From assembly GCA_944326695.1 (NCBI GenBank), contig CALVEZ010000007.1, positions 1-64,000 of the forward strand: a stretch of 64,000 bases of DNA, in the 5' to 3' direction. Shown piece by piece: positions 25,567 to 34,026 of the stretch; the first letter of the stretch is position 1; each line of letters begins with the position of its first letter. The notes beneath the pieces were generated by a model that did not search any database, was not told where the DNA came from, and saw only the letters and a list, made by a program, of their open reading frames with translations. Position numbers and translations under genes: made by a program. Source of the stretch: Candidatus Bilophila faecipullorum. Its GTDB lineage: Bacteria > Desulfobacterota > Desulfovibrionia > Desulfovibrionales > Desulfovibrionaceae.

Positions 25567-25969
25567 ATGGTAGCGGCGTATAAGGGGCTGAGGAGGGCGG
25601 TCATGGCGGACGTGGCCCGCTACCAGTACAAGCCGTTTGATGTTGCAGTATGTTTCCTCGTTCTCATGTTTCTGCCTGTCCCGGCGCGGCGTCGGCTGTT
25701 GTCCACGCTGCGGGGAAAGCTGAAACCCGGGCGGCGCGATCATCGTCGTGGACAAGGAAGAGTCCCCCGGCGGCTATCCGGCTACGGTGCTGTCCCGGCT
25801 GACGTGGGACTGCAAGCTCAGGCAGGGCGCGGAACCGGGGGCGGTGACGCGGAAAGAGCTTTCATTGTCCGGCGTGCAGCGACCCCTTTACCGTGGAGAG
25901 TTGGGGCCCGACGCCGTGGAGGTGTTCCGGTTCGGGGATTTTGCAGGATGGTTAATACCATCGGTTTGA
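25567..25969 (+). pseudogene. SAM-dependent methyltransferase remnant with frameshift
   Basis: The first part reads KPFDVAVCFLVLMFLP and then LLSTLRGKLKPG. One base later the next frame continues GGAIIVVDKEESPGG and runs to about 25969 with GVQRPLYRGELGPDAVEVFRFG. Joined, these are the second half of a class I methyltransferase (motifs after the SAM site). The frameshift falls near 25728, in the GGG CGG run. The N-terminal half with the SAM-binding motif is missing and replaced by the 18-bp repeats. Confidence 0.72.
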
Positions 25970-26048
25970 TAGAAAATTGCTTGAAATGCACCATCCATTT
26001 GGTGCAAAAAAAGGATAATATACTGTTTTTATTTGTAAATATATCTGG

Positions 26049-26135
26049 CTGTTAATCACTAGGTTGGCGGTTCAAGTCCGTCCCGGGGAGCCAGAAAGTA
26101 CAAGGCCCTACAGTAAAAGCTGTAGGGCCTTTTCT
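26049..26135 (+). repeat. Left attachment repeat: 3' half of tRNA-Asn plus its terminator
   Basis: 87 bp identical to 47918-48004. The first 45 bp are a tRNA-Asn 3' half: loop CTGTTAA with the GTT anticodon, T-arm GGTTCAAGTCC and acceptor ending GCCA. Then comes the tRNA terminator (stem AAGGCCCTACAG/CTGTAGGGCCTT). The sequence before 26049 is not a tRNA 5' half, so this is a remnant made by integration, not a working tRNA. Confidence 0.9.
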
Positions 26136-26150
26136 GGTTATGGAGCGTTG

Positions 26151-26172
26151 TTGTCCCCATTTTGTCCCCATT
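26151..26172. repeat. Tandem 11-bp repeat, putative integrase arm sites (left end)
   Basis: TTGTCCCCATT is repeated twice without gap, 15 bp inside the left attachment repeat. The same double repeat in the same orientation occurs at 47743-47764 near the right end. Paired direct repeats near both ends are the plan of arm-type sites for tyrosine integrases. The remaining sequence to 26314 shows no gene. Confidence 0.55.
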
Positions 26173-26314
26173 CCTTCTGGGATGAAAAGTGTTTCTTCGT
26201 GAATATAGGTGCTGATTCTTCTCCAAATCAAAATTGTACCCACGCAGGATGCTTCTTACTGGATAGCCACAACGAAAAGCTCTCCGTTCTTTCAGAAGGA
26301 ACGGAGAGCTCATT

Positions 26315-27349
26315 TCATTGCATTTTCAAGAAAGAATGCTCAATGAGACTTTGGATATCATCTAATGAACTTGCCTTCGCCACTGCCACTACCAAGGACG
26401 ATAACATGGCGACGTCATTAATTTGATCAACTTTCGTGAGTAAAGAAGGCTCAATTTTTTCGAAGCGAGAAAGCAGCAGATTTGTTACTGCGGAACGTAA
26501 CCCTTCGGCTTTTCCTTCAACTCTCCCTTCAACTCTCCCTTCTGCCTTTCCCTTATTGTAGAATTCCGGAAACCAGTATTCCTCAAAGGACTTCATGGGA
26601 GCAGTGATACCTTCCTGCATGGCGATTTCCTCTATGCTTTGCTTGATGCGTGATTCGGTAATATCCGGATTGGTCTGCTGAACGTAATTCAGGAATATCT
26701 TGATAGTATCCATAATTTCCTGATTCATAGCAGAATCCAGAAGCAGAAATATCCTTGCAATTTGTTCTACGGGGTGCTTCAGCAATAATGCCTGAAGCAA
26801 AAGAAGCATGGCATTGTCCGTGAGGTTTGCTCTCAGCTTTTCTTCGGGGAGTTCTGCGAGGTTGCAGATCAGCATGCTGAAATTGGGAATACATATGTTG
26901 AAGGGTGTGCCTTCCACGAAGAGTTCCCGTATTTGTCTCCCGTTCCATTTTTCCTTGCCGTGGTAGAACACGATGGGAATAATGAAAGGGAGATGCTTGC
27001 CTCTGGCCTGATATCGCCCCGAACTGACCTCGTCCTCCCACATGAGGGCCATGTACCTGAGCAACTGGAGGGCACAGGTAGGGGCCGGGTTGTGCTTATG
27101 CTCAAAGACGATGTAGATGCTTCCTTGTTTGCCGTCCTTTGTGAAGCACCGAAAGACGATGTCCGCGATGGATTCCTTTAGCCCCGGCGCTATGAAGCTT
27201 TCCCTTGTTGGTTCCAGACTGGAGATGTCCAGAGCTTCGTACATTTCCCTTGGGAGAAACTCCCTGAGGAAGTTTCCCATGGCTCCGGGATTCGAGAAGT
27301 ATTTTCTGGCGACCAAATCGTGCGGGTTGTCTACCTTTTTTGTGTTCAT
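26315..27349 (-). CDS. Rpn-family recombination-promoting nuclease
   Basis: A 344-residue Rpn/YhgA-like protein (PD-(D/E)XK nuclease fold). Typical features: DNPHDLVARKYFSNP start, the FLREFLP block, SIADIVFRC with the catalytic Asp, YIVFEHKHNP with the Glu-x-Lys pair, then LRYMALMW and PIVFYHG. A Gly-Glu-Val repeat (GRVEGRVEGKAEG) precedes the C-terminal helices, a common and variable linker. These genes are often mobile and may degrade DNA or act in phage defence. ATG at 27349 is where homology starts; its ribosome site is weak. Confidence 0.88.
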   Translation of the reverse strand: MNTKKVDNPHDLVARKYFSNPGAMGNFLREFLPREMYEALDISSLEPTRESFIAPGLKESIADIVFRCFTKDGKQGSIYIVFEHKHNPAPTCALQLLRYMALMWEDEVSSGRYQARGKHLPFIIPIVFYHGKEKWNGRQIRELFVEGTPFNICIPNFSMLICNLAELPEEKLRANLTDNAMLLLLQALLLKHPVEQIARIFLLLDSAMNQEIMDTIKIFLNYVQQTNPDITESRIKQSIEEIAMQEGITAPMKSFEEYWFPEFYNKGKAEGRVEGRVEGKAEGLRSAVTNLLLSRFEKIEPSLLTKVDQINDVAMLSSLVVAVAKASSLDDIQSLIEHSFLKMQ

Positions 27350-27485
27350 TGAGGGAGAGTAAGGCAAAAGGTTGCGGTTGGCAATTCCGTGAGTAACGCT
27401 GGAGGGATATCTTCCTCCAGCAAAGGCTCCTTTAGAAATTTGCTTCGTTGGAAAAGCCCGGTTTCTCCTCGTTTCCCTGCCGATA

Positions 27486-27593
27486 CTATTCGTTTCCCAC
27501 TCCATCCAATTCCTCCTCCGTGAATCCGAACGCCGCCAGCGTGTTGATACTTCCGACGATGATCCCACCAATGAAATAGAGAAGTTTCTCCAT
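27486..27593 (-). CDS. 35-residue membrane peptide
   Basis: MEKLLYFIGGIIVGSI then an acidic tail (EEELDGVGNE). One membrane helix. AAGGAATT ribosome site, and a 12-bp hairpin directly upstream. Similar tiny phage peptides exist (DUF3789-like), but the match is by form only. Confidence 0.5.
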   Translation of the reverse strand: MEKLLYFIGGIIVGSINTLAAFGFTEEELDGVGNE

Positions 27594-27607
27594 AGGGAAT
27601 TCCTTTG

Positions 27608-27637
27608 GACAAGGCAGGTGTTTTTACCTGCCTTGTC
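27608..27637 (-). promoter_or_regulatory. Perfect 12-bp hairpin before the 35-residue peptide
   Basis: Arms 27608-27619 and 27626-27637 around a 6-nt loop. It ends 15 bp before the peptide start on the reverse strand, so it may end upstream transcription or regulate the peptide mRNA. No gene is visible between 27638 and 27788. Confidence 0.45.
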
Positions 27638-27788
27638 AGGTTGTTAGATATAGTGATTTTGTGACAATGATGGCATCTGCATACATGGAGCAGGTACGTA
27701 TCGAGGACTTGGCCTGTCTGGTTTCCCGTCGAAGATCGTTTCTTCAAACAGTTCAGCATGATTACAGACAAGGATGATCGTAACGTTA

Positions 27789-27974
27789 TTATCTGAAGTT
27801 AAGTTCCATATTCAGCCTTCCTGTTCCTCTGCATAGAGGACAAATCACGAGTTGTTCTCCTCCGTAGGAGGGACAATTTTCCGGATGTTTTTCTCCATAT
27901 TCGAGAGGACATTCAATCATACCTGTTCCTCCGCATTCATCACATTCCATTTCCATCAAGTCCTCTTTTTTCAT
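27789..27974 (-). CDS. DnaJ-type zinc-finger protein
   Basis: A 61-residue protein with two CxxCxGxG-like motifs (CDECGGTG and CPLCRGTG) as in the DnaJ central zinc domain, plus further Cys. Such small proteins bind zinc and often help protein folding or complex assembly. It follows the zinc-ribbon gene by 10 bp and belongs to the reverse-strand operon. AAGGAATA lies upstream of the ATG. Confidence 0.75.
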   Translation of the reverse strand: MKKEDLMEMECDECGGTGMIECPLEYGEKHPENCPSYGGEQLVICPLCRGTGRLNMELNFR

Positions 27975-27984
27975 AGTGTATTCC

Positions 27985-28299
27985 TTATTGCCTGTTGTTC
28001 CGATACCGGAGTACGGCCAGCACTGAAGTTACAATAACTGATCCTATTTTGACCATACTTTCCATATAAACGAGAAACGTTGACGGGCTTTTACATGATG
28101 GACATATGTTATCATCCCATGTGTCTCCACCTTCAGCATAATTGTTACATCCGGGAGCCATGCATCTAAGGATTTTTGATTTACATGATGGACATCTGAT
28201 AACATCTCTTCTGAATCTGTTTTTTTCAAAAACGTCATTTGAAGTTGGCTGAATTTCTTTTTTGCATATTGGACAATGTCCTTTTGGATAGATATCCAT
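27985..28299 (-). CDS. Zinc-ribbon protein with C-terminal membrane helix
   Basis: A 104-residue protein with three CxxC-type pairs (CPICKK, CPSCKSK, CMAPGC, CPSCKSP) that would hold zinc, then a hydrophobic helix (about 80-97) and a short basic tail. It could anchor a zinc-binding complex at the membrane. It is 26 bp downstream of the VWA gene. No named family recognized. Confidence 0.68.
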   Translation of the reverse strand: MDIYPKGHCPICKKEIQPTSNDVFEKNRFRRDVIRCPSCKSKILRCMAPGCNNYAEGGDTWDDNICPSCKSPSTFLVYMESMVKIGSVIVTSVLAVLRYRNNRQ

Positions 28300-28325
28300 A
28301 GCTGTATTTACTTTGAATTATTAAA

Positions 28326-29891
28326 CTAATGTGTTGAAGTGCCAATGATACTTTTCCTCAGCATATCAAAAAATACTACAGGTAATTCCATCAAATCGGA
28401 AATGCTTCTGCTGAAAACGGGAAGCATTTTCCTGATGCTGTCATCCAATATTCCCAGACCGTAGACTTCCAGACCGATTTTGTGCGCCATTGTAAGTGCC
28501 TTTCTTGTGGCAGGCACATCGTTGGGTTGCCCATCCGTCAGGATGAACAGCATTTTTCTCCGTTCTTTAGTGAATAGAAGTTGCTGCATGACCCACCAGA
28601 GTGCGGGAGCGAGAGGTGTTCCTCCGCTGGGCATGAGGTTGATGCGGGCATGAACGGGTTGCCCGGGTTTCACCAGCGGATAGACCGAACACGCATCTCC
28701 TCTATAGTTTCCATTGAAGGCAGTTATGGCCGTGTTGAGTCCTTTGATGCCGGAACAGGCTGACGCAATGGCATGGCAGGATGCCGTCGCGAGCTCCATA
28801 GGTTTGCCGTACATGCTGGCGGAAGCATCCAGCAGGATGTGGAGACTCGTATTGACGGTCATGGCTTCCGTCTTTTGGATGAAGACCTTGGGGTTTCCTG
28901 TTTTGGTTCTGAACAGCTTTGCCGTGTTGAGCCGCCCTCTTGTTGAAGGATAGGGAACGGATAGAGAGAGCGACTGCATGAGTCCCTGAATCCTGATGGA
29001 CAATCCTCTCGTCATCAGTTCTATCGTTCTCAGCGTATCCGGGGGAATGGCGTCAGGCGTAACGGGGCGAATCCTGGCGACCGTCCAGTGTTCCGAGTCC
29101 ATGCCTTCCGCCTGTGCCGAGAGCTTTTCCCTCAAAACCGTTCCCATCGTTTTGGGAAACGAATCTTCGTGAGTGTCCTGTGGTCCGTTTTTTCCTCCTG
29201 AAATGATGCTTTGTGTAGCCTCTGGACTATCCTGATTTTCTGTTGGAGATGTACTCTCTTGCGGCTGCTCAGGTATCCATTTTTTGATGATGGACTCCAG
29301 TAACAGCGCGTGGGCAATCGCATCCTGTGTCGTCCGTGTGTTTGCATGAATATTTTTGAGACAGGCATCCAGTTCTTTATCAATTCCCGGACAGGCCGTA
29401 ACCATCTCTTTTCTTGAATAGGTTCTATTCTTTTCCACTTCGGAACTATCCCAACTCCTTACAGTCAAAAGGATATAGTCCAGAATAAAAAAGACCGGAG
29501 CGTTGCTTCCGGCCTTTTGTCTTTCTTTCCCAAAAAGATACGCAATGATGAAATCGAAGTTTTTTCTGCATCCGGGAAAGTGTTTTCCAAGCAGCGTTTC
29601 AACCCTCCAGTCTTCGATGATGTTAAAAAGGTGAAATTGCAATCTGGTGAGATTGGACTTCTGAAGCACTTGAAAATCTGTGTATCTAATATGTGCCGCT
29701 TCGTGGTCAACGTATCCCCTTGTCATATTGATATAGATTTTATCCATATCCATTTTGAGAGCAGGAATATGGATCGTTTTTCCATTCGTATAGGCTGTAG
29801 TTCCTCCTATTTCCACGGTGATGTTGTATTGCTTTCCCAGAATACAGGCCAGCAGAGGCAGACAGGACATGATGTCTTTGGTCCGGAGCAT
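28326..29891 (-). CDS. VWA-domain protein with CobT-like N-terminal domain
   Basis: A 521-residue protein related in layout to cobaltochelatase CobT. The N-terminal domain has HEAAH (63-67) and a downstream IEDWRVE (92-98), which looks like an HExxH...E metal site. A low-complexity linker (about 205-255) follows, then a C-terminal VWA domain with a MIDAS motif DASAS (355-359), SGGTPLAPAL and TDGQPND. Paired with the MoxR-type ATPase two genes upstream, it probably acts as the target-binding half of an ATPase-VWA machine, not in cobalamin synthesis. It starts 3 bp after the DUF3150 stop. Confidence 0.82.
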   Translation of the reverse strand: MLRTKDIMSCLPLLACILGKQYNITVEIGGTTAYTNGKTIHIPALKMDMDKIYINMTRGYVDHEAAHIRYTDFQVLQKSNLTRLQFHLFNIIEDWRVETLLGKHFPGCRKNFDFIIAYLFGKERQKAGSNAPVFFILDYILLTVRSWDSSEVEKNRTYSRKEMVTACPGIDKELDACLKNIHANTRTTQDAIAHALLLESIIKKWIPEQPQESTSPTENQDSPEATQSIISGGKNGPQDTHEDSFPKTMGTVLREKLSAQAEGMDSEHWTVARIRPVTPDAIPPDTLRTIELMTRGLSIRIQGLMQSLSLSVPYPSTRGRLNTAKLFRTKTGNPKVFIQKTEAMTVNTSLHILLDASASMYGKPMELATASCHAIASACSGIKGLNTAITAFNGNYRGDACSVYPLVKPGQPVHARINLMPSGGTPLAPALWWVMQQLLFTKERRKMLFILTDGQPNDVPATRKALTMAHKIGLEVYGLGILDDSIRKMLPVFSRSISDLMELPVVFFDMLRKSIIGTSTH

Positions 29892-29894
29892 GGC

Positions 29895-30890
29895 TCACCA
29901 CAGTCCCATGTTGGGGATATTTGCGGAATGGTTTTGCGGGACGGGCACAAAGGGGACTTCGTCGGGGATGGCGGATTGTTGGCATACGGTGAACACGTCA
30001 TTGGCGAGAAGCGCGTTCATGACGTTCTGAGGGGTATGCCCTTCGATGAGCCTCTGGCTGTGGTGCAGCATTGAGGACGGATCGCGGAGCATGGAGACAA
30101 CACCCTGCAAAAGGAGGATGTCCTTTCCGGTGATGTTGCCCTTGGCGGGGATGCTGTTGATGGCGGTTTGGATAAGGCTGGCGACAGGGGCGACGTGAGG
30201 CTCGATGAAAGTCAGCCCACAGAGCTTTTGGTGCAGTGTCCTGAGCGGGGAAAGGGCCTTGTGTGTCACCGTATTCTTTCCGGCGTAGACCTTTTGCCAT
30301 ATCTCGTTGGCGGAGTTGGCTATTTCGTTGAACAGCGTTCCGGCAAGACCTTCCACTTCCTCATTCAGCCCGGATTCACATACGGCGTTGGGATTATCGT
30401 GTTCGGTGAGCGGCGCGACCTTGTAAAGCTGCCACGAGAAGGACAGTCTTGAACGAACGTAGTCCGACCCTACCGTGGATTCCCGGATGATATTTCCCCA
30501 CTTGCAGTGCTTGGCGATCCAGTTCTCGATGGACTGATCGTAGTCGGCAAGGAACGATTCCTTTTCGTGAAGGAATGTCTCCCTGATCCGGATCAGTTCG
30601 TCGATGATGTCCCCAGCCTTGTCTTCCGGAATGGCCCAGCCGGACATGAACCGGATGCCATGACGGTCGAGGTAGTTGAAGGCGCGGGCCTTCAGTGTGG
30701 TGAATATCTTGAGGCTGTCGGGATCGGCAATGCGCTTGCTCCCCAAAGAGGCAAGGTCTTCAGGAGGGAGTTCCGCACCGCCGAAGTCTTCAAGGCACAT
30801 CTTCTTTCGGGCGGACCACACGCTGATGTTGAGGTTCAGAGCCACAAGGCTGTCCAGAATTCTGATATCGGAACGAATGGCTGTGTTCAT
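29895..30890 (-). CDS. DUF3150-family protein
   Basis: A 331-residue protein of the DUF3150 type: the start SDIRILDSLVALNLNISVWSARKKM, split over a helix, and the following PPEDLASLGSKRI are family marks. Function unknown, but the family regularly lies between MoxR-like ATPase and CobT-like VWA genes on plasmids, phages and islands. Mostly helical. AGAGGAAACC precedes the ATG; 16 bp separate it from the ATPase gene. Confidence 0.78.
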   Translation of the reverse strand: MNTAIRSDIRILDSLVALNLNISVWSARKKMCLEDFGGAELPPEDLASLGSKRIADPDSLKIFTTLKARAFNYLDRHGIRFMSGWAIPEDKAGDIIDELIRIRETFLHEKESFLADYDQSIENWIAKHCKWGNIIRESTVGSDYVRSRLSFSWQLYKVAPLTEHDNPNAVCESGLNEEVEGLAGTLFNEIANSANEIWQKVYAGKNTVTHKALSPLRTLHQKLCGLTFIEPHVAPVASLIQTAINSIPAKGNITGKDILLLQGVVSMLRDPSSMLHHSQRLIEGHTPQNVMNALLANDVFTVCQQSAIPDEVPFVPVPQNHSANIPNMGLW

Positions 30891-30906
30891 GGTTTCCTCT
30901 CTATGG

Positions 30907-31884
30907 TTAGAAGGTTACGGCAAAGATACGCTGCACGAGTTCATGAAGCATCGCTCTCGTTGACCGTGTGGCCTTGAATGCGAGGGCACGATCCAGTGCA
31001 TAGGAAAGCGGCTCGATGCCCTGATGGGCCAACGGCTGGAACTTGAGGGTAAGATCGGCCCACCGGATGAGGGTTCGGGTGGAGAGCGTCACTTCGATGG
31101 TATTTTCATAGGAATCGGCATCGCCCATGAAGAGCTTCCGGACTTCATTGGCGAAACTGACCATGTTCGAGGCGATGTATTCGGGAAGGTTCGGGAACTG
31201 CCGGGAGAGGAGTTCCTTTTCCGTTTCAGGCGCGGGATAGCCAACTTCGCACAGCAGAAATCGATCGAGCCATGCGATATTCTGCCGAGCGGCTCCCTGA
31301 TAAAGTCCGGTGTCATCACCGCCCCCGTTGGTATTCGCGGTACAAGCGATGCGGAACATTTCATGCGGGGAAATGACCTCTCCTCCATTCTCCGGCAGAC
31401 ACAGGGGCGCGCCGTCCAGAACACCGTTGAGGCCAACGGCAACTTCAGGGGAGAGCAAATCCGCCTCGTTGATCAAAAGAATTCCCCCGTATCGCATGGC
31501 AAGCGGCAATGGTCCGTATTCATAGACCATGTTGCCTTTTTGCAGGGAAATGTGACCGCACAGGTCGGCAAACTCCAGCCGTCCGTGCCCCGTCACTTCA
31601 AACACGGGGTAGTTCAGCCGGGCGGCAAGCTGCTTGATGAGCGTCGTCTTCCCACATCCCGTAGGGCCGTACAGGTACAGAGGATCAAGGTCGTGCATGA
31701 ACCAGACGACCACATCCCGTGCCGATTCATGGAAAATGTAGGTCGGATCAACGGATGGGGTGTACGAGCACGCTTTCTCATACCCTTTGACAGCTTTCCC
31801 TGTCGGCGTCCCCGTAAAGACCTGTCCGGCATCAAGCTGCACCGGAACGAGGGAGGCCAATTCCTTGAACAGATTTCGATTCAT
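30907..31884 (-). CDS. MoxR/CbbQ-type AAA+ ATPase
   Basis: A 325-residue AAA+ ATPase of the MoxR/CbbQ/NirQ class. Walker A GPTGCGKTT (73-81), Walker B GGILLINEAD (about 131-140), sensor 1 CTANTNG and arginine-finger region ARQNIAWLDRF. These ATPases remodel proteins with a VWA partner, here the gene at 28326. The ATG at 31884 has AAGGAGAAAA; a longer upstream frame has no support. First gene after the toxin-antitoxin terminator, so it needs its own promoter or read-through. Confidence 0.87.
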   Translation of the reverse strand: MNRNLFKELASLVPVQLDAGQVFTGTPTGKAVKGYEKACSYTPSVDPTYIFHESARDVVVWFMHDLDPLYLYGPTGCGKTTLIKQLAARLNYPVFEVTGHGRLEFADLCGHISLQKGNMVYEYGPLPLAMRYGGILLINEADLLSPEVAVGLNGVLDGAPLCLPENGGEVISPHEMFRIACTANTNGGGDDTGLYQGAARQNIAWLDRFLLCEVGYPAPETEKELLSRQFPNLPEYIASNMVSFANEVRKLFMGDADSYENTIEVTLSTRTLIRWADLTLKFQPLAHQGIEPLSYALDRALAFKATRSTRAMLHELVQRIFAVTF

Positions 31885-31903
31885 GGTTTTCTCCTTTGAA
31901 AAC

Positions 31904-31938
31904 AAAAAATCCCGGCCTCTCCGAAGAGAAACCGGGAT
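31904..31938 (-). terminator. Terminator of the toxin-antitoxin genes
   Basis: On the reverse strand ATCCCGG and TCTC pair with GAGA and CCGGGAT around a TTCG tetraloop, followed by TTTTTTGTTTT. It lies 24 bp after the GNAT stop. Confidence 0.82.
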
Positions 31939-31961
31939 GTTCATAGGCAGTTTTACAACAA

Positions 31962-32465
31962 CTAGGAGCCGACAACCTTCAATGCCTGTGCTCTGTGCAT
32001 CCACAGGTACATCGGCGTATCCTGAAACGGTTGGAACATGCATCTGCTATAGAACCGCTTCACTTGCTCATTTTTCGCCTGAACAAGAAAGAACGCCCAC
32101 GCAAGCTCATTGTGGAGCGAGCGCCGAAGAGCATCAAAAACAAGCAGAGACCCGATATGTTGTCGCTGAAATGCGTTGGAAACGGCAAGCCTCCCCAGCA
32201 GGATGGAGGGAATGTCCTGATACCGGGGAAGTGCCTTTCGTATTTCCTCGGGAAGTCGATCCAAAACTACGGATGCCGCAGCAAGAGTATAGTATCCAAT
32301 TATTCTTTCAGGATGTTCTTCCTCCGTAGCAACAATGACCGTTGAGAAACCACGTTGGGCATCCTGACGGGCCTGCTTTTGGAGGTAAGTGTCCAATGCG
32401 GTATTTCCGCATGAAAACCCTTTCCTGTCATGAGACTTGGAAAGCAACGAAAACAGCAGGTTCAT
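31962..32465 (-). CDS. GNAT-family toxin, TacT-like
   Basis: A 167-residue acetyltransferase of the TacT/AtaT toxin type, which acetylates aminoacyl-tRNA and halts translation. Marks are FSCGNTALDTYLQKQARQD, GYYTLAAASV, LLGRLAVSNAFQRQHIGSLL (acetyl-CoA loop) and VKRFYSRCMFQPF. It overlaps the antitoxin stop by 4 bp, the normal coupled arrangement. Confidence 0.88.
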   Translation of the reverse strand: MNLLFSLLSKSHDRKGFSCGNTALDTYLQKQARQDAQRGFSTVIVATEEEHPERIIGYYTLAAASVVLDRLPEEIRKALPRYQDIPSILLGRLAVSNAFQRQHIGSLLVFDALRRSLHNELAWAFFLVQAKNEQVKRFYSRCMFQPFQDTPMYLWMHRAQALKVVGS

Positions 32466-32752
32466 ACGCTCTTGACCCTGTCCCGATATTCAGAAGCTAT
32501 CCGCTTCATGAATTCAGTAGGCTCCTCACATGATTGCGTACGAAGAACCTCAGCCAGCACAGCCTGATCCTTCAGCGTCAATTCGATTCGCGTATGCGTG
32601 GAGATGACCTTTTCCGCTTTTTCCAGCATGGCGGCGATCAGAAAATCCGTAAAGCTCCGCCCTTCAAGGGAAGCAGCCATTTCAACCGTTTCTCTGACGT
32701 GAGAAGGGATACGAATGTCGAATCGTGATGTCCGGGAAGAGAATTGTGTCAT
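32462..32752 (-). CDS. DUF1778 antitoxin, TacA-like
   Basis: A 96-residue DUF1778 protein: an N-terminal ribbon-helix-helix (RFDIRIPSHVRETVEMAASLEG) for DNA binding and a C-terminal helical toxin-binding region. It neutralizes the GNAT toxin and represses the pair. ATG at 32752 has a perfect AGGAGGTG. A palindromic operator overlaps the promoter directly upstream. Confidence 0.87.
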   Translation of the reverse strand: MTQFSSRTSRFDIRIPSHVRETVEMAASLEGRSFTDFLIAAMLEKAEKVISTHTRIELTLKDQAVLAEVLRTQSCEEPTEFMKRIASEYRDRVKSV

Positions 32753-32771
32753 GGGACACCTCCTGTTTAAA

Positions 32772-32800
32772 AAAATACGGTTTAAAACCGTATAGGTCAA
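32772..32800 (-). promoter_or_regulatory. Promoter and palindromic operator of the TacAT-like pair
   Basis: Reverse-strand TTGACC (32795-32800), 17-nt spacer, TATTTT (32772-32777). The perfect palindrome ATACGGTTTAAAACCGTAT (32775-32793) fills the spacer, so bound antitoxin would block polymerase. The -35 overlaps the stop of the upstream nuclease gene. Confidence 0.75.
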
Positions 32801-33963
32801 TCCCGAACCGCATAGAGCCTTTCAAAGGGAGCGCCCTGTTTTTCGCACCTCGCCATGAGCATCTGGGCTTCCTGTTCTCCCAACAATGTTTCAAGTTCCT
32901 CATTCAGCCGTTTTCGATCCAGTGTTACTCTCCCGTTCTGCGGGAGCACCCGGAACGTGTGGTTTCCTGTGTTAATCCATTCTCCTTTGACCGTATGGGA
33001 AAGCTGGTAGGCGACTTTCAAACGGGATTCCAATTCTCCGATCTCTGCTTCAATGGATTTTTTCTGTATTTTCAGCTTGATAAACTTTGCGAGGGTATCC
33101 TCCCACTCAGGATGTGAAGAACCTTTGAAGTGCGGACACTCCTTCTTCCAAAGACACGATGGGCACAGGGGGGAAAGTCCCTGCGCCGTTTGAACCGTAT
33201 TCAGATTCACTTTGTTTTCCCTGAGATCATTCATGGTTTCCCAAAATTCGGAAGCCATATCCAGACACAGGGCAACATCCGTATCTTCAGGAAGAAACGG
33301 GCCAAAGGCTTTGGTATCGCACATGGACAGGCAGAGAATCCATCCTTGAATGTCACAAGCTGAAGTATCAGGAAGGGATACCCCAAGGCATTCATTACAG
33401 ATTTCAGGGAATGTCCTGTGGTGGAGGACTTCTCCGGTGTCCATTACCAAGTTGAAAACCGGATGGTTCCAGCAGGCTTTGAGCAAGGCCGTCTGCCCGC
33501 CGATTTGCATGGCGTAGCTCTCAGAAAGCGTTGTCGGCAGCCTTGCGGTGGATTTGACTTCCAGAATTCGTACTGTCGGTTGGGGTTGGGTAGCGATGAG
33601 CGTGAAGTCCAGATGGGCCTTGATGGGGACGTCTCCGTGCATGAGCTCGATTTCCAGTTGAGACAAGGGGGAGAGGTCGTATCCCATGAGCGCCTGATGG
33701 ACACCCTTCTCAAACCAGTGCCCTCTTTGAAGGGTTATCTGGCGCTTGAGAGCTTCAGCAGTATTTTGAGGGGCAGGAGTATAGAGCTTGGCAGCCAGTG
33801 CCGCCCGTGGGCAGTCCAGCATTTTGGCGATGTCCGATAGCCCGACATATCGGGAACGGTCCCCAAGCAGGAGGGCCGTTCTCTGTTCCGCATACCGTTC
33901 CAGTCCGTAGCGAAGGATTTCCAGCAACCCTTCCGCTCCTGTATTTCTGATTGTTCCGTCCAT
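32797..33963 (-). CDS. Cas4/RecB-like PD-(D/E)XK nuclease
   Basis: A 388-residue protein with a PD-(D/E)XK nuclease core: KRQITLQRGHWFEKG (RG motif), IKAHLDFTLI (catalytic Asp), RILEVKST (Glu-x-Lys). Three C-terminal cysteines in CPSCLWKKECPHF suggest a Cas4-type iron-sulfur cluster. A helical tail of about 90 residues follows. It lies 63 bp after the ERF gene, so the two probably work together in DNA end processing and annealing. The ATG at 33963 with GGGAGAAATGG is favoured. Confidence 0.8.
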   Translation of the reverse strand: MDGTIRNTGAEGLLEILRYGLERYAEQRTALLLGDRSRYVGLSDIAKMLDCPRAALAAKLYTPAPQNTAEALKRQITLQRGHWFEKGVHQALMGYDLSPLSQLEIELMHGDVPIKAHLDFTLIATQPQPTVRILEVKSTARLPTTLSESYAMQIGGQTALLKACWNHPVFNLVMDTGEVLHHRTFPEICNECLGVSLPDTSACDIQGWILCLSMCDTKAFGPFLPEDTDVALCLDMASEFWETMNDLRENKVNLNTVQTAQGLSPLCPSCLWKKECPHFKGSSHPEWEDTLAKFIKLKIQKKSIEAEIGELESRLKVAYQLSHTVKGEWINTGNHTFRVLPQNGRVTLDRKRLNEELETLLGEQEAQMLMARCEKQGAPFERLYAVRD

Positions 33964-34026
33964 CCATTTCTCCCTGTGATGAGAGCCAAAACAGAAAGGA
34001 CCTCCTGTCAAGGATGGCCCCTTCCG

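Noticed and set aside
26049..26093. Functional tRNA-Asn gene
   Set aside because: Only the 3' half is present at both repeats; upstream sequences cannot form the D-arm or acceptor stem.
26052..26313. Reverse-strand short proteins across the left tRNA remnant
   Set aside because: They translate the tRNA-Asn piece and its terminator; such frames are a known false annotation next to tRNA genes.
28326..31884. Cobaltochelatase (cobalamin synthesis) operon
   Set aside because: CobN and other cob genes are absent and the neighbours are recombination and mobile-element genes; the likeness is limited to the ATPase-VWA plan.
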